DNA of 64,000 nucleotides from JAUIAI01 sp050633665. Its GTDB lineage: Bacteria; Pseudomonadota; Gammaproteobacteria; Burkholderiales; Burkholderiaceae_E. Position numbers and translations under genes: made by a program. A model generated the notes under the pieces. It was given only the letters and a program-made list of their open reading frames with translations. It ran no database searches and was not told the DNA's origin. Numbering within the stretch: the stretch's first letter is position 1; each line of letters starts with the position of its first letter. The stretch covers positions 40,785-104,784 of the forward strand of contig JBOEGY010000011.1 of NCBI GenBank assembly GCA_050633665.1, read 5' to 3'. Shown here in pieces: positions 8,703-17,470 of this stretch.

Positions 8703-8724
8703 ACTGACCAACCGGTCGGTCAGT
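8703..8724. promoter_or_regulatory. TetR-type palindrome upstream of phaC
   Basis: The 20-bp core ctgaccaaccggtcggtcag is a near-perfect palindrome (one mismatched symmetric pair), extended by an A/T pair on each side. Its centre ACCGGT and GACC/GGTC arms resemble operators of TetR-family repressors. It sits 33 bp before the phaC start, where a repressor could block a phaC-specific promoter. No repressor gene lies in the window, so the link is inferred from sequence shape alone. Confidence 0.45.
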
Positions 8725-8757
8725 TATTGGCCAGAGATTAACCAGGGAGGAATCGTA

Positions 8758-10458
8758 ATGGCGACCAAAAAAAAGACAGTGAAAGCGGGGAGTGAGTCCG
8801 CGCAAAACCAGGCGATAACCTTTGCTGATCTGGCCGAATCGGCAATGAAGATCATGACAGACGCGGTCGACTCGTCGTCGGCGTCTGTCAGTACCCCTTC
8901 TTTGCCAACACTTGACCCGCAATCGCTGGCCAACCTGCAGATGGAATACACCCAACGGCTGGCCGAGATGTTCTCCGGTAGCACGCAGGTGGCCCCGAAA
9001 GATCGACGCTTCAGCGCTAACGAATGGCAACAGGGCCCGTTTGCCTGGACTGCCTCGCTTTATGAACTCAATGCTGAGTTCATGGGTCGGATGGCGAGCG
9101 GGTTTCAGGGCGACCCAAAACAAGTCGAGCGAGCCCAGTTTTCAATCAGTCAGCTTGTCGATGCAATGTCGCCAGCCAATTTTCTGGCAACCAACCCGCA
9201 AGCCCAACAGGAGTTTCTCAGCTCCGATGGTGCCAGTTTGCAAGCCGGTTTCCAGAACCTGATGGAAGACATTGTCAAAGGCAGCATCTCGCAAACTGAT
9301 GAGAATGCATTTGAAGTGGGTGAGAACCTGGCTGTCACCCCTGGCAGCGTGGTCTACGAGAACGAGTTGATCCAACTCATTCAATACGCACCAACCACTG
9401 CCAAGGTTGGCGCGGTGCCCATGGTGATGATTCCTCCCTGTATCAACAAGTTCTACATCCTCGACTTACAACCGGAAAACTCCGTCATTGCCTGGCTGCT
9501 TGATCAGGGGCATACGGTTTTTCTGGTCTCCTGGCGCAATCCGCAGGCCGACCAGGGCAAGTTGACCTGGGATGATTATCTGAGCACCGGGGTCATCCGC
9601 GCGATCGAAGTGACACGCGAAATCGCCCAGGTCGATCAGGTCAATGCTTTTGGTTTTTGTGTTGGCGGGACCTTGATTACCACGGCATTGGCTGCGCTGG
9701 CCGCACGCGGTGAAAAACCCGTGCAGTCGCTGACGCTGCTGACAACCTTGCTGGACTTCGAAGAGCCGGGCATCCTGAACGTCATGATTGATGAGGCGCA
9801 TGTCCAATTGCGTGAGGCAACACTGGGCGAGGGCGGTCTGCTGAAAGGTTCTGAGCTGGCTCAGACGTTTTCATCGTTGCGGCCGAATGATCTCATCTGG
9901 AATTACGTCGCCCGCAATTATCTGCAGGGTAAGAAGCCCCCGGCGTTTGACCTGCTCTACTGGAATGCTGACTCCACCAATCTGCCAGGACCTGCTTTCG
10001 CCTGGTATCTGCGTCACCTGTATCTCCAGAATGAGTTGCGTGAACCGGGCAAACTGATCTGCGCCGGCGAGCCGATAGATCTGAGCCGTCTGGATATGCC
10101 GGTCTTTATCTACGGCTCCCGCGAAGATCATATTGTGCCGTGGCAGGCCGCTTACGCGAGCCGCCGGCTGCTGGGTGGAGAAACGGAGTTTGTTCTTGGG
10201 GCCAGCGGGCATATTGCCGGCGTTATCAACGCACCGGCAAAAAACAAACGCAACTACTGGGTAAGTCCCAGCAAGTCGGCGTCAGCCGACGACTGGTTCG
10301 ATGAGGCGATCGAGATTCCGGGGAGCTGGTGGCCGCACTGGGCCAACTGGCTTGAGCCCAGGAAAGGTGGCGATATCCCGGCGCCGAAAGCGCCTGGCGG
10401 ACACGGGTATGCCGTTATAGAGCCCGCGCCAGGACGGTATGTGCGCGCAAAAGCGTAG
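8758..10458 (+). CDS. phaC: Class I poly(3-hydroxyalkanoate) synthase
   Basis: PhaC polymerises (R)-3-hydroxyacyl-CoA into PHA at the granule surface. The 566-residue length and a full N-terminal domain match class I. The lipase-like box GFCVGGT places the catalytic Cys at residue 301, with the general base Asp at 457 (YGSREDHIVPW) and His at 485 (GASGHIAGV). The segments PPCINKFYILDL and FLVSWRNP are hallmark blocks. AGGGAGG precedes the ATG. The 3' end overlaps the hydantoinase-like gene by 20 bases, an unusual neighbour for phaC. Confidence 0.97.
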   Translation: MATKKKTVKAGSESAQNQAITFADLAESAMKIMTDAVDSSSASVSTPSLPTLDPQSLANLQMEYTQRLAEMFSGSTQVAPKDRRFSANEWQQGPFAWTASLYELNAEFMGRMASGFQGDPKQVERAQFSISQLVDAMSPANFLATNPQAQQEFLSSDGASLQAGFQNLMEDIVKGSISQTDENAFEVGENLAVTPGSVVYENELIQLIQYAPTTAKVGAVPMVMIPPCINKFYILDLQPENSVIAWLLDQGHTVFLVSWRNPQADQGKLTWDDYLSTGVIRAIEVTREIAQVDQVNAFGFCVGGTLITTALAALAARGEKPVQSLTLLTTLLDFEEPGILNVMIDEAHVQLREATLGEGGLLKGSELAQTFSSLRPNDLIWNYVARNYLQGKKPPAFDLLYWNADSTNLPGPAFAWYLRHLYLQNELREPGKLICAGEPIDLSRLDMPVFIYGSREDHIVPWQAAYASRRLLGGETEFVLGASGHIAGVINAPAKNKRNYWVSPSKSASADDWFDEAIEIPGSWWPHWANWLEPRKGGDIPAPKAPGGHGYAVIEPAPGRYVRAKA

Positions 10459-12532
10459 CCCACCATTGACTGGCAGGATATCGTCCGGGCAGGCGGTTGG
10501 TGTTGATGTCGGCGGCACGTTTACCGATCTGGTCTTACTGGATCAAACCACCAGGCAGGTCCGGCTGGCCAAAGTGCCGAGCACACTGGATAACCAGGCT
10601 TTTGGTGTCTTGTCGGCACTGGCCGATGCCAAGGCGCAGTTGCCCTCAATCGACCTGATCGTTCACGGCACAACCACCACGACCAATGCGGTGCTTGAGC
10701 GCAAACTGAGCCGCTGCGGACTCATCACAACCCGCGGGTTTCGGGATGTTCTCGAACTCGGGCGTCGCACCCGTCCGCAGGCCTATGGCATGACCGGGCA
10801 GTTTACGCCGGTCATTCCGCGCGACCTGAGGCTGGAGGTCAGCCAACGACACGACGCGCAAGGCGAAGAGGTCGCCCCATTAGACGAAGCGCAGGTGCGC
10901 GCCGCCGCCCGTCAGTTGCTGGCGGCGGGTTGTGAGTCTGTCGTGATTCACTTTCTGCATGCTTATGCCAACCCGGCCCATGAGCGACGCGCGGGCGAAA
11001 TCGTGCGCGAACTGTGGCCGAACAATTACGTCACGCTCGCTCACCAGTTGCTGTCAGAAAGCCGCGAGTTTGAGCGCGGAGTCACTGCCGCGATCAATGC
11101 GTCGGTGCAGCCTTTGCTGGAACGCTACATAGACAGATTAGTGGCGGAGCTGGGCTCTCAGGGGTATGCCGGTGAAGTACTGGTGGTCAACGGCAACGGC
11201 GGCATGGTGTCAAGCCGCACAGTCGCCCGAGAGGCCGCCAAGACCGTTATGTCTGGTCCGGCCTCGGGCGTTATGGCCGCCGCTTATACGGGTCGCCGGG
11301 CAGGTCGTCGCAACCTGATCACCTACGACATGGGCGGCACCTCAACAGATGTTGCCCTGATTCGCAATGCTGAGCCTTCAGTTTCCAACGAGATCGAGGT
11401 CGAATACGCGATGCCCGTGCACGTGCCAATGGTTGACGTGCGAACCGTTGGCGCCGGCGGCGGTTCCATCGCCCGGGTTAATGCGGCTGGCCTGCTTGAG
11501 GTCGGCCCGCAAAGCGCTGGCGCCGACCCCGGCCCGGTTTGCTACGGGCGGGGCGGCACCGAGCCTACCCTGACTGACGCCAATCTGTTGCTGGGCCGGT
11601 TTAACCCTGACCGACTCAAATCGGTTGACGGCGGTGATGCACTGGCGACGGTAGCGGATATTTTTGAGCGGCTGATTGCGCAGCCCCTGGGCGTTGATGC
11701 GATTGCGGCAGCCGCGGCTGTCGTCCGGCTTGGTAATACCCGGATGGCCGGCGCGATTCGTATGGTTTCGCTGTCACTTGGCGCCGACCCGCGTGATTTC
11801 AGTTTGTTCGCTTTCGGGGGCGCCGGGCCACTGCACGCGTGTTCGCTCGCGCGTGAGTTAGGCGTGCCAACCGTGTTGGTACCGGGGCGCCCGGGCATCA
11901 CAAATGCCCTGGGGTGTGTCGTTGCCGATTTGCGCCATGACTATGTCACCACGATCAACCAGCCGGTGCCCACGCTGGATCTGGATGAGCTGCACGCTGT
12001 TTTTGCCGCCCAGATCAGCGAAGGAACAAAGCTCATTGAGCAAGAGGCAGTCGAGGTGTTGTCGGTGCGATCCGTGCTGAGCGTAGATATGCAGTTCGTC
12101 GGGCAAACGCATTTGCTGCGTGTGCCGCTGGATTCGCCAACTCCTGACCGCGAGGCCTTGCAAACCCTGTTTGAGCGAGCTTATCACCGGCGCTTTCATG
12201 TCAAGCTGGACAAACTGTTTGCCAACCTGGTCAATGTCAATACTTCGGTGATCGGCGAGCGCGCTCCCCTGGATTTGTCAACGCTGATTGATCCGGCCGG
12301 CCGGCTGGCCAGTGTGCAAGCCGCGCAGACCGGCCAGCGGGCAGTATATTTTGATGGCCTATGGATTGACACCCCAATCTACTGGCGTGACCATCTGCCG
12401 GCTGATGCCGGCTTTTGCGGTCCGGCAATCATTGAGCAAATGGATACGACAATACTGATTGAACCCGGCGACCGGGTGCAAACCGACGATGACGGTAACC
12501 TGATTATTCACCTGGGTGGCGCCAGTGTCTGA
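10439..12532 (+). CDS. hyuA: Hydantoinase A-like (HyuA) ATP-dependent subunit
   Basis: This 697-residue protein belongs to the hydantoinase/oxoprolinase A family, which uses ATP to open or carboxylate amide- or ketone-type substrates with a HyuB partner. The N-terminal ATP motif is GVDVGGTFTDLVLLD, followed by IVHGTTTTTNAVLER. The ASKHA-type second site reads YDMGGTSTDVALI, and FAFGGAGPLHA comes later. Substrate cannot be read from sequence: hydantoins, 5-oxoproline and aryl ketones are all possible. ATG 10439 lies inside phaC; TTG 10466 is an alternative. It overlaps hyuB by 17 bases. Confidence 0.9.
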   Translation: MCAQKRSPPLTGRISSGQAVGVDVGGTFTDLVLLDQTTRQVRLAKVPSTLDNQAFGVLSALADAKAQLPSIDLIVHGTTTTTNAVLERKLSRCGLITTRGFRDVLELGRRTRPQAYGMTGQFTPVIPRDLRLEVSQRHDAQGEEVAPLDEAQVRAAARQLLAAGCESVVIHFLHAYANPAHERRAGEIVRELWPNNYVTLAHQLLSESREFERGVTAAINASVQPLLERYIDRLVAELGSQGYAGEVLVVNGNGGMVSSRTVAREAAKTVMSGPASGVMAAAYTGRRAGRRNLITYDMGGTSTDVALIRNAEPSVSNEIEVEYAMPVHVPMVDVRTVGAGGGSIARVNAAGLLEVGPQSAGADPGPVCYGRGGTEPTLTDANLLLGRFNPDRLKSVDGGDALATVADIFERLIAQPLGVDAIAAAAAVVRLGNTRMAGAIRMVSLSLGADPRDFSLFAFGGAGPLHACSLARELGVPTVLVPGRPGITNALGCVVADLRHDYVTTINQPVPTLDLDELHAVFAAQISEGTKLIEQEAVEVLSVRSVLSVDMQFVGQTHLLRVPLDSPTPDREALQTLFERAYHRRFHVKLDKLFANLVNVNTSVIGERAPLDLSTLIDPAGRLASVQAAQTGQRAVYFDGLWIDTPIYWRDHLPADAGFCGPAIIEQMDTTILIEPGDRVQTDDDGNLIIHLGGASV

Positions 12533-14288
12533 CTCAGCGGGCATTGATCCCATCACCTTGAGCGTGATTCAGGCCGGCTTGCAGCAGGTTTGCGATGAAA
12601 TGGATCTCAGCTTTTCGCGCGCCGCGTTTTCACCGGTTATTGCCGAGGCTAACGATCGCTCCGACGGCATTTATGCTGCCGATGATGGCTCGCTGATTGC
12701 TCAGGGCGCTGGTGGTCTGCCGGTTTTTGTCGGAACGATGCAGTATTCCACCCGCATGCTGATCGAGCGGATCAATGCCGGCAAGACGGCCGCGCAACAG
12801 CCCGACGATGTTTACATCGTTAACGACCCTTATCTGGGCGGCACGCATTTGATGGATGTGCGATTTGCCCGACCGTTTTATCGCGATGGCAAGATATTTT
12901 GCTGGCTTTCCAACACCGGGCATTGGCCAGATACCGGTGGCGCCGTGCCAGGCGGGTTTTCCGCTTCAGCCACAGCGGTCGAGCAGGAAGGGTTGCGATT
13001 ACCGCCGGTGCGCCTGTTCAAGCAAGGCCGCCTGGATGAAGAAATTTTCGCGATTATATCGTCCAATATTCGGGTGGCTGATCAAAGAATCGGTGATGTT
13101 CAGGCGCAAGCCGCCGCCTTGATTGTTGGCGAACAAAGGCTCAATACCTTACTTGATCGCTACGGAGATCAAACCGTTCGCCAGGCGATTGCCGAATTGC
13201 GCATACGTGCCGCCCGGCATATGCGTGCTTGTATCGATGAGATCCCGGACGGCCGCTATCAGAGCAAGGCATATGTTGATAGTGACGGCGTTGTCGATCA
13301 GCCGCTTGAAATCGTGCTGTCGATTACCAAGGCCAACCGGACGCTGACCTTTGATTTCGCCGGGTCCAGCCCGCCATGTATCGGGCCGATGAATTCCGTC
13401 CTGGCCACCACGCTCAGCTCGGTTTATCTGGCGATGCGCCATATCTTCCCGGAGGTGCCGATGAGCGCCGGCGCGTTCGAACCGCTCGAGGTGGTCACGC
13501 CAGTCGGTACTTTTCTGGATGCCCACTATCCGCGTCCGGTGTCCGGTTGCGCTGCGGAGGTTTCGCAGCGTATTGCTGAAGCCGTTTTTGCGGCACTGGT
13601 CGGGGCTTTGCCGGAGCGGGTCACCGCGGCACCGGCCGGCACCAGCGGCAATTTTGCGCTGGGCGGACATGATCCGGCGCGTGCTCGGGATTTCGTCATG
13701 TATCAGATATCCGGCGGCGGTTATGGGGGCAATGCGACGCATGACGGCTTGTCCAATGGCTGCTCGACCATTGGCATCAGCAAGGCCCCTCCGATCGAAA
13801 TCATGGAACAGGCTTTTCCAGTGCTCTATCACCAATATGCGCTGCGCGAGGGATCTGGTGGAGCGGGTCGGCAGCGGGGCGGGCTTGGGCTCGCTTATGA
13901 GGTCGAATTACGTCGCGGTCGGGCCAGCGCGAGTTTTGTAATGGACCATGGCCGTTATGGGCCGCTTGGCGCACTCGGCGGGCAAGACGGCGCTTGCAAT
14001 GAAGTTGAGGTTGTTCGCGGTGGCGAGGCTTATACACCAGCCCATTTATCCAAAGACCAGGACATCGCGATGCAGGCGGGCGACCGGGTTGTGGTGCGCA
14101 CGCCTGGCGGCGGCGGGTTTGGCAATCCGTTTGAGCGACCCGTTGAGTTAGTCAGCGAAGACGTCAGACTGGGCCGCTACACGGTTGCCCAGGCTGACGT
14201 ATTGTTCGGTGTTGTGTTCGACGCGCAATCCCTGCTGGTCGATGAAACGGCGACCGCAGCACGTCGTGCACCCACCGCTGGACTTTGA
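12516..14288 (+). CDS. hyuB: Hydantoinase B-like (HyuB) subunit
   Basis: The 590-residue partner of HyuA, containing the family blocks DPITLSVIQAGLQ, VYIVNDPYLGGTHLMDV, NTGHWPDTGG, and the C-terminal GGGGFGNP with preceding REGSGGAGRQRGGLGL. The start is a GTG at 12516 within the hyuA end; GTG 12525 is equally possible. Together the pair should form a heteromeric ATP-dependent hydrolase or carboxylase. A CobW-type metallochaperone gene follows after 13 bp and may serve the pair, since hydantoinase/acetone-carboxylase-type enzymes often need a metal. Confidence 0.9.
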   Translation: MAPVSDSAGIDPITLSVIQAGLQQVCDEMDLSFSRAAFSPVIAEANDRSDGIYAADDGSLIAQGAGGLPVFVGTMQYSTRMLIERINAGKTAAQQPDDVYIVNDPYLGGTHLMDVRFARPFYRDGKIFCWLSNTGHWPDTGGAVPGGFSASATAVEQEGLRLPPVRLFKQGRLDEEIFAIISSNIRVADQRIGDVQAQAAALIVGEQRLNTLLDRYGDQTVRQAIAELRIRAARHMRACIDEIPDGRYQSKAYVDSDGVVDQPLEIVLSITKANRTLTFDFAGSSPPCIGPMNSVLATTLSSVYLAMRHIFPEVPMSAGAFEPLEVVTPVGTFLDAHYPRPVSGCAAEVSQRIAEAVFAALVGALPERVTAAPAGTSGNFALGGHDPARARDFVMYQISGGGYGGNATHDGLSNGCSTIGISKAPPIEIMEQAFPVLYHQYALREGSGGAGRQRGGLGLAYEVELRRGRASASFVMDHGRYGPLGALGGQDGACNEVEVVRGGEAYTPAHLSKDQDIAMQAGDRVVVRTPGGGGFGNPFERPVELVSEDVRLGRYTVAQADVLFGVVFDAQSLLVDETATAARRAPTAGL

Positions 14289-14301
14289 TGACTCTTCGGG
14301 T

Positions 14302-15363
14302 ATGACTGAAACGCGCGCACCCGGGCCGTCCCCAGACCCGAGAATTCCGGTCACGCTCCTCACTGGTTTTCTGGGCAGTGGCAAGACCACGATTCTCAAT
14401 CATCTGGTCGGCCAGACCGAGATGTCCGATGCGCTGGTTATTATCAATGAGTTTGGCCAGATTGGTCTTGACCATATGCTGGTTGCGCAAAGCGAAGACT
14501 CCGCCACTGTCCGACTGGATAATGGATGCATCTGCTGCACGATCCGATCCGATCTGCTTCGCACGCTGAACGATCTGCCGTGGCGTTTCTCCCGCAACGG
14601 CCAACGTCAATTCAGCCGGGTGTTGATTGAAACCACTGGCCTGGCCGATCCCGCACCCATCATCAACACACTGGTCAATGGTTCCGCATTGACGGGCAAA
14701 TATCGATTGCAATCGGTTGTGACCGCGGTTGACGCCGTGTCGGGCCTCGAGACTCTCGACGATCATCCGCAAGCGGTTAAGCAGGTTGCCCTGGCCGATT
14801 GCCTGATCATCACCAAAACCGATCAGTTCGCGGCGCTCGCAGCCGGCAAACCACTGGCAACCCGACTGACGCAACTGAATCCGCAGGCGTTGCGGTACCG
14901 TATCCGACACGGGCAGGCCGATCCGGCATGGTTCGCGGCTGCGGCCCAGACCCGCCCCGATGTTGTCGTTGAGGCACCGGCTGTTGGTCATGGTTCGGAT
15001 ATTTCCGCGCTATGTCTGACGCCAGTCGCCGGTCAGTCGTTGGCCGTCTGGGCGGACTGGCAGGCTGCCCTGATCGAGCGTCTGGGCGATGACTTGTTCC
15101 GGCTAAAAGGCCTGGTCTTTGTTGATGCGACGCATCGCGCCCAGATACTGCAGTCGGTTCAGCATATCGTGATGCCACCGGCTTCCCCGGTGACCTCGCC
15201 TGGCGAGAGTAACGGTCAGATTGTCCTGATCGGTCGTGATCTGTCCTGGGAGCGCCTCGGTCAGCCCCGGTCTGGCGGCTCGCTCGTGATGCCGGCCACG
15301 TCAGTTCAGCAGGATCAGGCCCCAGACCAGAACCGCCAGCACAATCGCCATCAGCACGGCTGA
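14302..15363 (+). CDS. CobW/COG0523 family GTPase (metal chaperone)
   Basis: This 353-residue G3E GTPase has Walker A GFLGSGKTT, the metal-binding CxCC in NGCICCTIRSDL, ETTGLADPAPI (switch region) and the base-specificity motif TKTD. The C-terminal half has the CobW_C segment (RLKGLVFVD). COG0523 proteins insert or allocate metals such as Zn or Co. ATG 14302 was chosen because the longer frame starts inside hyuB. Two contexts are possible: servicing HyuAB directly upstream or cobalamin/Co handling related to EutBC. The 3' end overlaps dgkA on the other strand by 63 bases. Confidence 0.88.
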   Translation: MTETRAPGPSPDPRIPVTLLTGFLGSGKTTILNHLVGQTEMSDALVIINEFGQIGLDHMLVAQSEDSATVRLDNGCICCTIRSDLLRTLNDLPWRFSRNGQRQFSRVLIETTGLADPAPIINTLVNGSALTGKYRLQSVVTAVDAVSGLETLDDHPQAVKQVALADCLIITKTDQFAALAAGKPLATRLTQLNPQALRYRIRHGQADPAWFAAAAQTRPDVVVEAPAVGHGSDISALCLTPVAGQSLAVWADWQAALIERLGDDLFRLKGLVFVDATHRAQILQSVQHIVMPPASPVTSPGESNGQIVLIGRDLSWERLGQPRSGGSLVMPATSVQQDQAPDQNRQHNRHQHG

Positions 15364-15693
15364 GCTGCCCAGATCCTTGGCATGACCCGATAGCGGATGG
15401 ATTTCCATTGAAATGCGATCGATGGTTTTCTCGACGGCGGTATTGATCGCCTCGACGATCAGAATTGCCACCAGACTGGCGATCATCAGAGCCTGTTCCA
15501 CCGCCGTATCGCCCAGCCATATCGCCAGCGGCAGCAACGGGGCAATCAGAATCGCCTCGACCCGAAAAGCTTCTTCATCCCAGAGAATCCGCAGGCCGGC
15601 CAGGGAGTTTTTGGACGAGTCGATCAGTCGTCGCGAGACCAGTGAGCGGGAGTGAAAAACAGATTTTTCTGAACTTTTACGGGTCTCGGTCAT
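15301..15693 (-). CDS. dgkA: Diacylglycerol kinase
   Basis: DgkA is a trimeric inner-membrane kinase that recycles diacylglycerol, made during glycan and osmoregulated periplasmic glucan synthesis, to phosphatidate. The 130-residue protein has three hydrophobic segments, the conserved EAINTAVEKTIDR helix and KDLGSSAVLMA. It is convergent with, and overlaps, the CobW gene. Its start faces aroG in a divergent 104-bp promoter region. Confidence 0.95.
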   Translation of the reverse strand: MTETRKSSEKSVFHSRSLVSRRLIDSSKNSLAGLRILWDEEAFRVEAILIAPLLPLAIWLGDTAVEQALMIASLVAILIVEAINTAVEKTIDRISMEIHPLSGHAKDLGSSAVLMAIVLAVLVWGLILLN

Positions 15694-15797
15694 GACAGCT
15701 TGAATTTGACGGATTAAAAGACGGCTTGAGCGGTGCGCAGGAGCGGCGAGTCGCCTCAGCTACACTCCCTGCCTGATACCGACCGGACAAGTCTTCC

Positions 15798-16919
15798 ATG
15801 GCAGCTCACTCGACACAAGATTCCAACACCCGTTCAGGCGGCGTTCTGGCACCAGTGAATACAACACTTGATACAACCAGAATAGACGATCTGCGAATCA
15901 AAGCGGTGCGGCCGCTGATTTCTCCGGCTATTTTGCACGAAGAACACCCGGTCCCGCCGGCCAGTCAGGCCCTCATCGAGTCTGCCCGCCGCGACATTGC
16001 CTCGATTCTGCATGGCCAGAGCGAGCGGCTGGTCGTGGTTGTCGGGCCATGCTCTGTTCACGACTATGACCAGGCCATCGACTATGGTCAGCGACTGGCC
16101 GGGCTGATGCCACAGGTAGAAGATGCCTTGCTAATCGTGATGCGGGTTTACTTTGAAAAACCCCGCACCACAGTCGGCTGGAAGGGTTTCATTAACGACC
16201 CGCAACTTGACGGTAGTTTTCGGATCAACCAGGGTTTGCGACAGGCCCGCAGGTTACTGCTTGATCTGGCTGCCCTGGGTGTGCCGGCCGGGACTGAGTT
16301 TCTCGACATGTTGAGCCCACAATATATTGCCGATCTGGTTGCCTGGGGGGCCATCGGCGCACGGACCACAGAAAGCCAGAGCCATCGTCAACTGGCTTCC
16401 GGCCTCAGTTGCCCGATCGGTTTCAAGAATGGGACTGAGGGCAGTGTGCGGGTGGCGACCGACGCAATTGTTGCCGCTGGCGCAAGCCACGCGTTTATCG
16501 GCATGACAAAGATGGGTCAGGCGGCGGTTTTCGAGACCCGCGGCAATCAGGATTGCCATTTAATCCTGCGCGGCGGCAGGCAACCAAACTACGACCGGGC
16601 CAGCATTGAGTCTGCCTGGACTGAGATGGTCCGCAGCGGCTTGTCCAACCGGCTGATGGTCGATTGCTCGCACGCCAACTCGGCCAAGCAACATCAAAAA
16701 CAGCTTGAGGTGCTGGCCGACCTGGGTGCCCAACTGGCTGAAGGTGAGCGTCGGCTGGGTGGCGTCATGATTGAAAGTCATCTCAATCCGGGGCGCCAGG
16801 ATCTGGCCGCCCGCGACGCGCTGGAATACGGTGTCTCAATTACCGATGCCTGCATTGGCTGGCAGGACACGGAAGCCGCGTTGCACTCGTTGGCACAGGC
16901 GGTACGAAATGGCACTTAA
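15798..16919 (+). CDS. aroG: 3-deoxy-7-phosphoheptulonate (DAHP) synthase, class I
   Basis: This enzyme condenses phosphoenolpyruvate and erythrose-4-phosphate in the first step of the shikimate pathway. At 373 residues it belongs to the AroG/F/H class I family: VVGPCSVHDYDQAIDYG, MRVYFEKPRTTVGWKG, GARTTESQSHRQLASGLS, GFKNGTEG and VDCSHANSAKQH are intact. Which aromatic amino acid inhibits it cannot be judged reliably, so the symbol is by family only. The yaeQ start lies inside its last codons (11-base overlap). Confidence 0.93.
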   Translation: MAAHSTQDSNTRSGGVLAPVNTTLDTTRIDDLRIKAVRPLISPAILHEEHPVPPASQALIESARRDIASILHGQSERLVVVVGPCSVHDYDQAIDYGQRLAGLMPQVEDALLIVMRVYFEKPRTTVGWKGFINDPQLDGSFRINQGLRQARRLLLDLAALGVPAGTEFLDMLSPQYIADLVAWGAIGARTTESQSHRQLASGLSCPIGFKNGTEGSVRVATDAIVAAGASHAFIGMTKMGQAAVFETRGNQDCHLILRGGRQPNYDRASIESAWTEMVRSGLSNRLMVDCSHANSAKQHQKQLEVLADLGAQLAEGERRLGGVMIESHLNPGRQDLAARDALEYGVSITDACIGWQDTEAALHSLAQAVRNGT

Positions 16920-17463
16920 CTCGACGATTCACAAGGTTGAATTATCGCTGGCCGATATGGATAGGCATCGTTACGGCGACTATCCGCTTACGGTGGCCCA
17001 GCACCCCTCAGAAACCGCCGAACGAGTCATGGTGCGGGTCCTTGGGTTTGCGATGCTCGCGCAGGAAGGACTGGGGTTCGGGCGCGGCTTGTCCACTGAC
17101 GAAGATCCTGATTTGCAGGTCATAGACCTGACCGGCGCCATGCAGACTGCCGTATTGGTCGGGTTGCCCGATGAAAAACTGGTGCGTCAGTTCTGCGGGC
17201 GGGCGGACGAAGTGGTGATTCTTGCTTTCGGGCAGGCCAAGCGGGATGTCTGGTGGCGCCGGTCCCGGACGGCGCTGCGCCAACTGGATCATCTGACCGT
17301 CTATGGGCTGGCCTCAGAGGCGACTGAAGCCCTGGCGGATCTACTCAGGCGTTCCGTGCGTTTGTCGGTGACGATTCAGGACGGTGAATATCTGCTTAGC
17401 TCCGCCGACGGCGCGGTCACAGTCGTGCCTGAATTGCTCAAGGCCAAAAAGCCGGGGAAATGA
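16909..17463 (+). CDS. yaeQ: YaeQ family protein
   Basis: The 184-residue protein matches YaeQ in length and in blocks such as HPSETAERVMVRVLGFAML, STDEDPDLQ and VGLPDEKLVR. YaeQ proteins have a PD-(D/E)xK nuclease-like fold; an antitermination-type role was proposed from RfaH complementation, but the true function is unsettled. ATG 16909 overlaps the aroG end, and the MATE gene follows within 10 bp, so aroG-yaeQ-MATE is probably one operon. Confidence 0.9.
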   Translation: MALNSTIHKVELSLADMDRHRYGDYPLTVAQHPSETAERVMVRVLGFAMLAQEGLGFGRGLSTDEDPDLQVIDLTGAMQTAVLVGLPDEKLVRQFCGRADEVVILAFGQAKRDVWWRRSRTALRQLDHLTVYGLASEATEALADLLRRSVRLSVTIQDGEYLLSSADGAVTVVPELLKAKKPGK

Positions 17464-17470
17464 CGTCGTG

